Below, one piece after another: positions 1 through 7,380 of a DNA stretch of 64,000 nucleotides. The notes below the pieces were generated by a model. It was not told where the DNA came from. It worked only from the letters and a program-made list of their open reading frames with translations, and searched no databases. The first letter of the stretch is position 1, and every line of letters starts with the position of its first letter. The stretch spans positions 3,038,001 to 3,102,000 of the forward strand of contig NZ_CP126238.1 in NCBI RefSeq assembly GCF_044792555.1, given 5' to 3'. Both the position numbers and the translations under genes were made by a program. The DNA comes from Alicycliphilus denitrificans_A (GTDB lineage: Bacteria > Pseudomonadota > Gammaproteobacteria > Burkholderiales > Burkholderiaceae_C).

Positions 1-1
1 T

Positions 2-304
2 ATCGCCGGCGTACCCAAGGGCAAGACGGCTGCCAGCGTGAAATGGCAGGTGCCCGTGGCGCTGGACCATCTGGTGGCGCAGATTGCGGGCAAGACATCT
101 GATGCGCTGTACACGGGCTACACCTCGTGCCCGCTGATCACGCGGCTGGGCCGGGCCATGCTGGTGGAGTTTGACTACCAGAACAATCTGGTGCCTTCGT
201 TTCCCGGTGCAATTGCGCCACTGGAAGAACTGTGGGTGAGCTGGGTGATGAAGACCATGGCCCTCAAGCCCACCTATATCAGCATGTTGCGCGGGCGCGC
301 CTGA
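2..304 (+). CDS. Sulfide:quinone oxidoreductase family FAD protein, C-terminal fragment
   Basis: This is the last 100 residues of a gene that begins before the window; the open frame runs from base 2 without a start. The residues resemble the C-terminus of bacterial sulfide:quinone oxidoreductase-like flavoproteins, notably the TSCPLITRLGRAMLVEFDY stretch and the PSFPG segment that follows it. Such enzymes oxidise sulfide at the membrane and pass electrons to quinone. The family cysteines lie mostly upstream, so activity cannot be judged here. It is followed after 13 bases by a small membrane protein gene on the same strand, probably co-transcribed. Assignment to the family is fairly sure; the substrate is inferred. 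Confidence 0.75.
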   Translation: MAGVPKGKTAASVKWQVPVALDHLVAQIAGKTSDALYTGYTSCPLITRLGRAMLVEFDYQNNLVPSFPGAIAPLEELWVSWVMKTMALKPTYISMLRGRA

Positions 305-317
305 AAGGAGTTTGGCC

Positions 318-674
318 ATGAAAGAACTCGACCCCTTGGTGCTCCTGGCCGTGTTCCAGGAAATGCTCGGCCCGCTGCTGTGGGTGCTGCTGGGCCTGGC
401 GGCCCTGACCACGGCGGCCTTCGTTGTGCTGCTGCTGCGCCAGCGCACCATCGTGCCCCGCCTGCTGGTGCGTGCCCAGCTGTTGGGCCTGATGGGCGGC
501 GGCCTGGCCCTGGTGCTGATGGCTAAGGTGTCGTCCTCGGGCTTCACCGACGCCGCCGGGCCGGCCGACTGGATCTTGATCGCCCTGGTCTTTGCCCTGG
601 GGGCCATTGGTGCGACCATCGTCACCTACACCGCCCTCGGCTGGTGTGGCCGCTGCCGCAGGCAAGCCGGCTAA
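318..674 (+). CDS. Small inner-membrane protein, possibly DUF5368 family
   Basis: This encodes 118 residues with about three hydrophobic segments (roughly residues 8-40, 50-68 and 84-108) and a basic C-terminus ending in CRRQAG, so it is probably an integral inner-membrane protein. The start is the ATG at 318, preceded at a 7-base gap by AAAGGAG; an in-frame TTG two codons earlier is less suitable. I believe it belongs to the uncharacterised DUF5368 group but cannot confirm this. It lies 13 bases after the flavoprotein gene, suggesting a shared transcript and perhaps a role near that quinone-linked enzyme. No catalytic motif is visible. Confidence 0.7.
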   Translation: MKELDPLVLLAVFQEMLGPLLWVLLGLAALTTAAFVVLLLRQRTIVPRLLVRAQLLGLMGGGLALVLMAKVSSSGFTDAAGPADWILIALVFALGAIGATIVTYTALGWCGRCRRQAG

Positions 675-904
675 ATGCCTGCCTCCCTCCCCTCATCACC
701 AGGCGCGCTTTCCCATCATCACCGCGTCCGATGTGATCGGCCCGTTGATGAACGCCAAGGGTCCGCTGCAGGTCACCCAAGAGACTGAGCACCAGGCATC
801 CACCATAATCGGGCCCCTTCGCCGGGGGGCCTGCATGCATCAGGCATGCCGCCAGATGGTTCTGGAGCCCCTCTCCTGCCCCACAGCCATCGCACTCAAG
901 AACC

Positions 905-1681
905 ATGCAAATCGCCACCTGGAACATCAACTCCCTGTCCGTGCGCCTGCCCCAGGTACTGGCCTGGCTGGCCGCCAACCCTGTGGATGCCATTGGCCTG
1001 CAGGAGCTGAAGCTGGTGGACGAGAAGTTCCCGCATGACGCCTTCCAGGCCGCGGGCTACCACGCGGTGTGCTTTGGCCAGAAGACCTACAACGGCGTGG
1101 CCATCATCAGCCGCACGCCGGCGCACGACGTGGTGCGCAATATTCCGGGGCATGAGGACGAGCAGGCGCGCGTGATCGCCGCCACGCTGGATACCGCAGA
1201 GGGCCCGCTGCGCCTGATCAACTGCTACTTCGTGAACGGCCAGGAGCCGGGCAGCGACAAGTTTGCCTACAAGCTCAAGTGGCTGGCCGCGCTGCACGAC
1301 TGGCTGCGCCAGGAGCTGGCGGCGCACCCGCGCCTGGCGCTGGTGGGCGACTTCAACGTCGCACCCGAGGACCGCGACTCCTACGACCCCGTGGGACTGA
1401 AGGGCACCATTCACCACACAGCAGAGGAGCGCCAGCATTTCCAGGACCTGCTGGCACTGGGCCTGACCGACGCCTTCCGCCTGTTCGAGCAGCCCGAGAA
1501 GAGTTATTCGTGGTGGGACTATAGGCAGCTGGGCTTCCAGAAGAACCGCGGCCTGCGCATAGACCACATCCTGGTCAGCCAGGCGCTGTGCGCCGGCGTG
1601 ACGGCCTGCCTGATCGACCGTGCTCCGCGCAAGAACCCGCAGCCCAGCGACCATGCGCCGGTGGTGGTGACGCTGGGGTGA
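905..1681 (+). CDS. xth: Exodeoxyribonuclease III
   Basis: This 258-residue protein is an exonuclease III/AP endonuclease of the endonuclease-exonuclease-phosphatase fold. It removes nucleotides from 3' ends and cuts at abasic sites during base excision repair. Visible catalytic elements are WNINS (residues 6-10), the metal-binding glutamate in LQELK (Glu34), GDFNVAP in the middle, and the C-terminal SDHAPVVV with the catalytic Asp-His. Length matches the family (about 255-270). The 230 bases upstream (675-904) hold no gene I can support. It converges on ntrC, and a palindromic repeat separates the two genes. Confidence 0.95.
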   Translation: MQIATWNINSLSVRLPQVLAWLAANPVDAIGLQELKLVDEKFPHDAFQAAGYHAVCFGQKTYNGVAIISRTPAHDVVRNIPGHEDEQARVIAATLDTAEGPLRLINCYFVNGQEPGSDKFAYKLKWLAALHDWLRQELAAHPRLALVGDFNVAPEDRDSYDPVGLKGTIHHTAEERQHFQDLLALGLTDAFRLFEQPEKSYSWWDYRQLGFQKNRGLRIDHILVSQALCAGVTACLIDRAPRKNPQPSDHAPVVVTLG

Positions 1682-1715
1682 GTGCAGCCTGGCCGGCTTC
1701 ACTATGCTTTACATA

Positions 1716-1798
1716 GATTAATAGGGGGTCAGATTCCAATTTTCTTCGGGAAATTGGAATCTGACCCCTATTAATCGGAAGCCGACCCCCCATTAATC
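1716..1798. repeat. REP-like inverted repeat between convergent genes, with a third half-copy
   Basis: Two arms of about 26-27 bases (1716-1742 and 1751-1776) form an almost perfect inverted repeat containing GGGTCAGATTCCAATTT. The loop region contains c-TTCG-g, a stable tetraloop sequence. A degenerate third half-copy (about 1777-1798) follows and supplies the TAA stop codon of ntrC. The hairpin sits between the converging xth and ntrC genes, so it could act as a bidirectional transcription terminator. The shape resembles REP/REPIN elements associated with Y1 transposases, but no transposase is nearby. Confidence 0.8.
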
Positions 1799-3211
1799 CT
1801 GCGCATCCAGGCCCAGCTCCTGGATCTTGCGCGTGATGGTGTTGCGGCCTATGCCCAGGCGCTGTGCGGCCTCCATGCGCCGGCCGTGCGTGGCCGCGAG
1901 CGCGGTGCGGATCAGGCGTGACTCGAAGCGGCGCGTGAGCGCATCCCACAGGTCGGACCGGCCATCGCGCAGCAGCCTTTGCGCCTCGCTCTCCAGCGCC
2001 GCCTCCCAGCCCTCATCGGCGGCCACGGCTGGCGCATGGGCGGGCATGCCGGCCTGCAGCACCTCGGGCGGCAGATCCTGCGCCGAGATCACCTGCGCCG
2101 GCGCCATGACGGTGAGCCAGTGACAGATGTTTTCCAGCTGGCGCACGTTGCCGGGGAAGGCAAAGCGCTGCAGCCGCTCCAGCGCCGCGTCGGAGATGCG
2201 CTTGGGCTCCACGCCCAGCTGGCGCGCGCTGCGCAGCAGGAAGTGGCGCGCGAGCATGGGCACGTCCTCGCCGCGCTCGCGCAGCGCCGGCAGGCGCAGG
2301 CGGATGACGTTGAGGCGATGGAACAGGTCCTCGCGGAACACGCCGTCCCGCACGCGCAGCTCCAGATCCTGGTGCGTGGCGGCAATCACGCGCACATGGG
2401 CCTTGACGGCGGTATGGCCGCCCACACGGTAGAACTGGCCATCCGAGAGCACGCGCAGCAAGCGCGTCTGCAGGTCGAAGGGCATGTCGCCAATCTCGTC
2501 AAGGAACAGCGTGCCGCCCTCGGCCTGCTCGAAGCGTCCGCGCCGCTGCGCCTGCGCGCCGGTGAAGGCGCCGCGCTCATGGCCGAAGAGTTCGCTCTCC
2601 AGCAGGTCCTTGGGGATGGCGGCGGTATTGATGGCCACGAATGGGCCTCCCGCCACGGGCGAGTGCCTGTGCAGGGCGCGCGCCACCAGCTCCTTGCCGG
2701 TGCCTGATTCGCCCGTGATCAGCACCGTGACCACGCTCTGGGACAGGCGACCAATGGCACGGAACACCTCCTGCATGGCGCCTGCCTGGCCCAGCATCTC
2801 GGGCGCCTCGGCCTGCTGCTGTTCGGCCACCTGCTCGCGCTGGCTTTCCTCCACAGCGCGGCGGATCAGCTCCACGGCCTTGGGCACGTCGAAAGGCTTG
2901 GGCAGGTACTCGAACGCGCCGCCCTGGAAGGCGGACACGGCGCTGTCCAGGTCGGAATAGGCCGTCATGACGATGACCGGCAGGCCGGGCTGCTGCGCGC
3001 GCACCTGCTCCAGCAGCTGCAGGCCCGATCCACCGGGCATGCGGATGTCGCTGATCAGCACCTGCGGGCCCAGCTGGCCTTCGTCCGCCAGCGCGTCCAG
3101 CACCTCGCGCGCCTGTGTGAAGCTGCGCGTGGGCAGGCCCTCGCGCGCCAGCGCCTTTTCCAGCACAAAGCGGATCGAGGCATCGTCGTCCACTATCCAG
3201 ATCGGCTTCAT
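1793..3211 (-). CDS. ntrC: Nitrogen regulation response regulator NtrC
   Basis: This 472-residue sigma-54 activator is NtrC (GlnG). An N-terminal receiver (residues 1-120) carries DDD at 8-10, the phosphoacceptor Asp55 in LISDIRMPG, and a conserved Lys in LPKPF. The central AAA+ domain has Walker A GESGTGKE (about 167-174) and the sigma-54 contact loop GAFTGA (214-219). A Fis-type helix-turn-helix ends the protein. The start is the ATG at 3211, which gives MKPIWIVDDD; longer upstream extension is not conserved in character. It lies 28 bases after ntrB and is the last gene of the glnA cluster. When phosphorylated by NtrB it activates nitrogen-limitation promoters such as that of glnA. Confidence 0.97.
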   Translation of the reverse strand: MKPIWIVDDDASIRFVLEKALAREGLPTRSFTQAREVLDALADEGQLGPQVLISDIRMPGGSGLQLLEQVRAQQPGLPVIVMTAYSDLDSAVSAFQGGAFEYLPKPFDVPKAVELIRRAVEESQREQVAEQQQAEAPEMLGQAGAMQEVFRAIGRLSQSVVTVLITGESGTGKELVARALHRHSPVAGGPFVAINTAAIPKDLLESELFGHERGAFTGAQAQRRGRFEQAEGGTLFLDEIGDMPFDLQTRLLRVLSDGQFYRVGGHTAVKAHVRVIAATHQDLELRVRDGVFREDLFHRLNVIRLRLPALRERGEDVPMLARHFLLRSARQLGVEPKRISDAALERLQRFAFPGNVRQLENICHWLTVMAPAQVISAQDLPPEVLQAGMPAHAPAVAADEGWEAALESEAQRLLRDGRSDLWDALTRRFESRLIRTALAATHGRRMEAAQRLGIGRNTITRKIQELGLDAQD

Positions 3212-3239
3212 GGGCCTGCGCTCCCGTATGTCTTGGTCA

Positions 3240-4307
3240 TCATGGCAATGGAATGAGGATGCGAAAGTCCGTGCGGCCCGGTTCGCTGTGGCAATCAATC
3301 AGGCCCTGGTGCTGCTGCACAAAGGTCTGCGCCAGCGGCAGCCCCAGGCCCGATCCTCCCTCCCGACCCGTCACCAGGGGGTAGAAGATCCGTTCCCGGA
3401 TGGCTTCGGGCACGCCCGGTCCGTTGTCGATGACATGCAATTCCAATGCCAGGCGGTAGCGCTGGCGCCCGAACGTGACCTGCCGGGCCACGCGCGTGCG
3501 CAGGATGATCTGGGCATCGCCCGCGGCAATGCGCTCGGCGAGCGCCTGCGCGGCGTTCTGCACGATGTTGAGCAGCACCTGTATCAGCTGTGCGCGGTCG
3601 CCGCGGAACTCCGGGATGGAGATGTCGTAGTCGCGCAGCACGGCAAGGCCTCGGGGGTATTCGGCCAGTACCAGGCGGCACACATGCTCGCAGACCTCGT
3701 GGATGTTCACTTCGCCCACCAGATGCGGCTGGCGGTGCGGCGCCAGCAGCCGGTCCACCAGGCCCTGCAGGCGATCGGCCTCGTGGATGATGACCTGGGT
3801 GTATTCGGCAAGCTCGGGGGCGGCCAGTTCCATTTGCAGCAGCTGCGCGGCGCCGCGAATGCCACCCAGGGGGTTCTTGATCTCGTGCGCCAGGTTGCGG
3901 ATCAGCTCCTTGTGGGCCTGTGCCTGCTCCAGAAGGCGCTCTTCGCGGTCCTGGCGCGCCTGGGCCTGCAGGGGCCACAGCTCCACGATGAGCTCGCCCC
4001 CCTGCTCGGCCGGGGCTATGCTGGCGTGCACGGGCAGCGGCTCCTGCGGCGGGCGGTGCAGCACGGCCTCGAAGCGCAGCGCCGCAAAGTCCTGCCCGCG
4101 TGCGCCGGCCAGGGCGGTCTGCAACAGGGCAGGCTCGGTCAACAGGGCGGAAAGATCCGTCCCCTGGAGCATGCGGCGCGATAGGCCCAGGGTGCTTTCC
4201 AGCGCGGCATTCACGTACACCACGGCGCCATGGGTATCCACGACGGCCACGAGCGTGGACAGCAGATCGAGCGCCTGGTAGCGCTGCGGGTCGGGGAGCG
4301 TCTGAAT
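3240..4307 (-). CDS. ntrB: Nitrogen regulation sensor histidine kinase NtrB (probable AUU/AUC start)
   Basis: This is the NtrB (GlnL) kinase: an N-terminal PAS domain, an H-box LAHEIKNPLGG (His near residue 141), an N-box LNIVQNAAQAL, and G-boxes VIDNGPGVPE and GGSGLGLPLAQ. It phosphorylates or dephosphorylates NtrC under control of PII. No ATG, GTG or TTG fits the full PAS domain: the first GTG (4250) cuts into it and lacks a ribosome binding site. Upstream in frame, GGAGG (4316-4320) is followed by ATC (4308-4310) and ATT (4305-4307), giving about 355 residues, close to the 349 of E. coli GlnL. I therefore annotate ATT at 4307; ATC one codon earlier is equally possible. The function is certain and the start is inferred. 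Confidence 0.9.
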   Translation of the reverse strand: MQTLPDPQRYQALDLLSTLVAVVDTHGAVVYVNAALESTLGLSRRMLQGTDLSALLTEPALLQTALAGARGQDFAALRFEAVLHRPPQEPLPVHASIAPAEQGGELIVELWPLQAQARQDREERLLEQAQAHKELIRNLAHEIKNPLGGIRGAAQLLQMELAAPELAEYTQVIIHEADRLQGLVDRLLAPHRQPHLVGEVNIHEVCEHVCRLVLAEYPRGLAVLRDYDISIPEFRGDRAQLIQVLLNIVQNAAQALAERIAAGDAQIILRTRVARQVTFGRQRYRLALELHVIDNGPGVPEAIRERIFYPLVTGREGGSGLGLPLAQTFVQQHQGLIDCHSEPGRTDFRILIPLP

Positions 4308-4349
4308 GATGTGGTCCTCCCGCGCGGCTTGGCTTTAACTAACTTAGGT

Positions 4350-4859
4350 TTAGTTGGTCAGGCGCCCGATCTCGCGCTTGATGCCGGCCACGTCGGCCTC
4401 GGCGCGGGTCACGGCGGCCTTGAGCTCGGCCGTGCGCTCGATATAGCCCTGCGGATTGCGCAGTTCCAGGGCCGAACGCTGCGGAGCGCCGTCGTTGTAC
4501 TCCTTGCGCAGATCGGCCAGGCGGGTTTCGGCCTTGCGCAGCTCCGCCTCCAGGATGGCGCGCGCATCGGCATCGCGCGCGCGCTGGTCTGCCGCGCCTA
4601 CGCGCGGGGCATTGGCGGGCGAGCTGCCCGCCTTGCTGCCCGAGGGCGCAGCACCGGCGCTCCCGCCGGAGGCGGCCGCCGCAGGGCGCGTACCCTCGAC
4701 CACCGTCACATTGCCGCCTTCCACGAGCTTGCAACCACGCTCCTTGGCCTGGGCGGCGTTGTTGGTGTATTCGTTGCCGCAGCGGTAGATGCGGTCTTGC
4801 GCCCAGGCGGGCTGCAGCAGCGCGGCAATGGCGGTCAGGGCGAACAGGCTGTATTTCAT
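4350..4859 (-). CDS. Exported DUF4124-like protein in the glnA-ntrBC cluster
   Basis: This 169-residue protein begins with a clear signal peptide (MKYSLFALTAIAALLQPAWA, cleavage after AWA). A short DUF4124-like segment follows (DRIYRCGNEYTNNAAQAKERGC, residues about 21-42, with two cysteines), then a Ser/Ala/Gly-rich linker and a charged, probably coiled-coil C-terminus rich in Glu, Arg and Lys. It should be periplasmic. The ATG at 4859 was chosen because the signal peptide begins there; an upstream ATG would add nine residues. It lies between glnA and ntrB on the same strand, but the sequence gives no function. A role in nitrogen control is only suggested by position. Confidence 0.85.
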   Translation of the reverse strand: MKYSLFALTAIAALLQPAWAQDRIYRCGNEYTNNAAQAKERGCKLVEGGNVTVVEGTRPAAAASGGSAGAAPSGSKAGSSPANAPRVGAADQRARDADARAILEAELRKAETRLADLRKEYNDGAPQRSALELRNPQGYIERTAELKAAVTRAEADVAGIKREIGRLTN

Positions 4860-5025
4860 ACAAAAGACCCTCAGTCTCTCAGACATGCGCGGTGGCGGCG
4901 AGTATCACCGAATCACCACATGGCGCAATTGTCGCCGTCTCATGCGGGCCATGCACAAAAGGCAAAGGCGGCCGAAGCCGCCTTGGTGCCAGTTGCCGGG
5001 GTGCCGAGGCGCCGGCCTTTCGCGG

Positions 5026-6441
5026 TTACAGCGAGTAATACATGTCGTACTCGACCGGGTGCGGCGCCATGCGGAAGCGTTGCACCTCGCCCATCTTGAG
5101 CTCGATATACGCGTCCAGCATGTTGTCGGAGAACACGCCGCCCTTGGTCAGGAAGCCGCGGTCGTTGTCCAGCGCCTCCAGCGCCTGGTCCAGGCTGTGG
5201 CACACGGTGGGCACCAGCTTGTCCTCTTCGGGCGGCAGGTGGTACAGGTCCTTGGTGGCAGCCTCGCCGGGGTGGATCTTGTTTTCCACGCCGTCCAGGC
5301 CCGCCATCATCAGTGCCGAGAAGCACAGGTAGGGGTTGGCCAGCGGATCGGGGAAGCGCGCCTCGATACGGCGGCCCTTGGGGTTGGCCACGTAGGGAAT
5401 GCGGATGGAGGCCGAACGGTTGCGCGAGCTGTAGGCCAGCTTCACCGGCGCTTCATAGCCGGGCACCAGGCGCTTGTAGCTGTTGGTGCCGGGGTTGGTA
5501 ATGGCGTTCAGGGCGCGCGCGTGGTGAATGATGCCGCCGATGTAGTAGAGCGCGAAGTCGGACAGGCCGGCGTAGCCGTCGCCCGCGAACAGGTTCTTGC
5601 CGTCCTTCCAGATGGACTGGTGCACGTGCATGCCCGAGCCGTTGTCGCCCGCATAAGGCTTGGGCATGAAGGTGGCGGTCTTGCCGTAGGCGTTGGCCAC
5701 ATTCCAGATCACGTACTTCATGACCTGTGTCCAGTCGGCGCGCTCGACCAGGGTGGAAAAGCGCGTGCCGATCTCGTTCTGGCCGGCGCCGGCCACCTCA
5801 TGGTGGAACACCTCGACCGGAATGCCCAGTTGCTCCAGGATCAGCGCCATCTCGGCGCGCATGTCCTGCGTGCTGTCCACCGGCGGCACGGGGAAGTAGC
5901 CGCCCTTGGTGGTGGGACGGTGGCCGCGGTTGCCGCTGTCGAACTTGGTGCCGCTGTTCCAGGGAGCTTCGTATTCCTCGATCTCGAAGAACACCTTGCC
6001 GGGCTCGTTGCTCCAGCGCACGCCGTCGAAGATGAAGAACTCGGGCTCAGGGCCGAAATAGGCCGTGTCGCCCAGGCCGGAGGCCTTCAGGTAAGCCTCG
6101 GCGCGCTTGGCGATGGAGCGCGGGTCGCGGTCATAGGCCTTGCCGTCGCCGGGCTCGACCACGTCGCACTGCAGGAACAGCGTGGTTTCCTCGAAGAACG
6201 GGTCGATGTTGGCCGTGTTCGGGTCGGGCATGAGTTGCATGTCCGAGGCCTCGATGCCCTTCCAGCCGGCAACCGAGGAGCCATCGAAGGCATGGCCGGA
6301 ACTGAACTTGTCTTCGTCGAAATGCGAAACCGGCACGGTGACGTGCTGCTCCTTGCCGCGGGTGTCGGTGAAGCGCAGGTCCACGAACTTGACTTCGTTT
6401 TCCTCCACCATCTTCATCACGTCTGCAACGGTTTTGGCCAT
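5026..6441 (-). CDS. glnA: Glutamine synthetase, type I
   Basis: This 471-residue enzyme makes glutamine from glutamate, ammonia and ATP and is the main entry point of nitrogen. Family features are the N-terminal beta-grasp segment, the DGSSVAGWKGI motif, the HHEVAGAGQNEI metal/glutamate-binding motif, KPYAGDNGSGMH, the NPGTNSYKRLVPG loop and, near the C-terminus, the NDRGFLTKGGVFSDNM region beyond the adenylylation-site tyrosine (YHLPPEE). The length is normal for the dodecameric GSI-beta type. The ATG at 6441 has GGAG eight bases upstream. A sigma-54 promoter and NtrC sites precede it, so it is expected to be induced by nitrogen limitation. Confidence 0.98.
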   Translation of the reverse strand: MAKTVADVMKMVEENEVKFVDLRFTDTRGKEQHVTVPVSHFDEDKFSSGHAFDGSSVAGWKGIEASDMQLMPDPNTANIDPFFEETTLFLQCDVVEPGDGKAYDRDPRSIAKRAEAYLKASGLGDTAYFGPEPEFFIFDGVRWSNEPGKVFFEIEEYEAPWNSGTKFDSGNRGHRPTTKGGYFPVPPVDSTQDMRAEMALILEQLGIPVEVFHHEVAGAGQNEIGTRFSTLVERADWTQVMKYVIWNVANAYGKTATFMPKPYAGDNGSGMHVHQSIWKDGKNLFAGDGYAGLSDFALYYIGGIIHHARALNAITNPGTNSYKRLVPGYEAPVKLAYSSRNRSASIRIPYVANPKGRRIEARFPDPLANPYLCFSALMMAGLDGVENKIHPGEAATKDLYHLPPEEDKLVPTVCHSLDQALEALDNDRGFLTKGGVFSDNMLDAYIELKMGEVQRFRMAPHPVEYDMYYSL

Positions 6442-6491
6442 CAGGGTTCTCCAGAAATAGAAAGCTCATCAACAACGATGAGCAAATATAA

Positions 6492-6505
6492 GCAGCTTGC
6501 GTGCC
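6492..6505 (-). promoter_or_regulatory. Sigma-54 (-24/-12) promoter of glnA
   Basis: Read on the minus strand the bases are TGGCACG-N4-CTGCT, giving the invariant GG (6505-6504) and GC (6493-6492) separated by exactly ten bases. This matches the RpoN consensus TGGCACG-N4-TTGC very closely. Transcription would begin near 6480, about 40 bases before the glnA start codon. Confidence 0.85.
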
Positions 6506-6558
6506 AGCCTGGCTCCCGGTGATTGAGCCAAGCCTGTGATTCTAAGTGGCGCACCGGA

Positions 6559-7380
6559 TCACAAATGGCGCACCATTTCGGGGCCCAGGACGGCACCAAA
6601 TTGGTGCAATGCCTGGTGCAGCTCTTGCCACGCCGCCGGCACCAGCGCGGCCGCGCCTTTCACACCCAGCTCCACATGCCGGCCATGCACCGGGTGGTCC
6701 ACGCTGGGCAGGCTGAACACCTTGATGCCCGGGTGCGCAGCCTCGATGCGCTCCATCAGCGGAGTCAGCGCGGCCTCCATGGCCCCATACAGCACGATGG
6801 AATGCTCGGTCTGAGGCTGGCGGTTGAACCACTGGGCGCAGTAATGTTCCAGCGCCCACTCCACCATGGGCCAGGCCATGACCGGGAAACCAGGCACGAA
6901 ATGCACCATGCCCCCGCCCGGGCCAGCACAAGAAAAGCCTGGGATCTTGTTGTAGGGGTTGGGAATGATGCGCGCACCTTGCGGGAACACTCCCATGTTC
7001 AGACGGTGCAGGTTGTCGGCGCGCCCGGGCTCATAGGGCTGGCCCTGCTCGCGCGCCACGTCCTGCATGCGCTCGCGGATCAGGGCCGCGGCCTCCGGGT
7101 GCAGTTCCAGGGGCAGCCCGAGCGCGGCCGCCGCGCATTGGCGCGTGTGGTCATCGGGTGTGGCGCCTATGCCGCCGCAACTGAAGACCACATCGGTCGA
7201 GGCAAACGCCCGCTGCAGGGCCGCGGTGATGCGCGGACGGTCGTCACCCACATAGTCCGCATAGCCCAGCGCCAGCCCGCGCGAGGCCAGCAGTTCGATG
7301 ACCTTGGGCAAATGCTTGTCCGCGCGCTTGCCGGAGAGGATTTCGTCGCCAACGATGATGAGGCCGAAGGTAGGTGTCAT
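6559..7380 (-). CDS. CinA-type competence/damage-inducible protein, MoCF-biosynthesis domain
   Basis: This 273-residue protein contains the molybdopterin-binding (MoCF/CinA N-terminal) domain: FGLIIVGDEILSGKRADKH at the start and the FSCGGIGATPDDHTRQ loop near residues 68-83, followed by a C-terminal extension seen in single-domain CinA proteins. It lacks the C-terminal nicotinamide-nucleotide amidase half of full CinA, so no deamidase activity is expected; single-domain members are related to nucleotide pyrophosphatases. It overlaps the upstream membrane gene by four bases (ATGA), showing translational coupling. The NtrC sites for glnA lie within its last codons. Confidence 0.85.
   Translation of the reverse strand: MTPTFGLIIVGDEILSGKRADKHLPKVIELLASRGLALGYADYVGDDRPRITAALQRAFASTDVVFSCGGIGATPDDHTRQCAAAALGLPLELHPEAAALIRERMQDVAREQGQPYEPGRADNLHRLNMGVFPQGARIIPNPYNKIPGFSCAGPGGGMVHFVPGFPVMAWPMVEWALEHYCAQWFNRQPQTEHSIVLYGAMEAALTPLMERIEAAHPGIKVFSLPSVDHPVHGRHVELGVKGAAALVPAAWQELHQALHQFGAVLGPEMVRHL
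6570..6607 (-). promoter_or_regulatory. NtrC enhancer sites upstream of glnA
   Basis: GCACC-AAATT-GGTGC (6593-6607) is a perfect NtrC site (GCACC-N5-GGTGC). A second site, GCACC-ATTTC-GGGGC (6570-6584), has one mismatch. They lie about 98 and 121 bases upstream of the predicted sigma-54 start, the usual place for NtrC enhancers, and both fall inside the 3' end of the adjacent cinA-type gene. Confidence 0.8.

Noticed and set aside
592..1038. 148-codon plus-strand frame between the membrane protein and xth
   Set aside because: It overlaps both real genes out of frame. The middle part (FPIITASDVIGPLMNAKG) looks slightly coding-like but has no start or ribosome binding site of its own.
4789..6522. 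577-codon plus-strand frame opposite glnA
   Set aside because: It is antisense to an unmistakable glnA; His/Val/Gly-rich translation is a GC-rich shadow.
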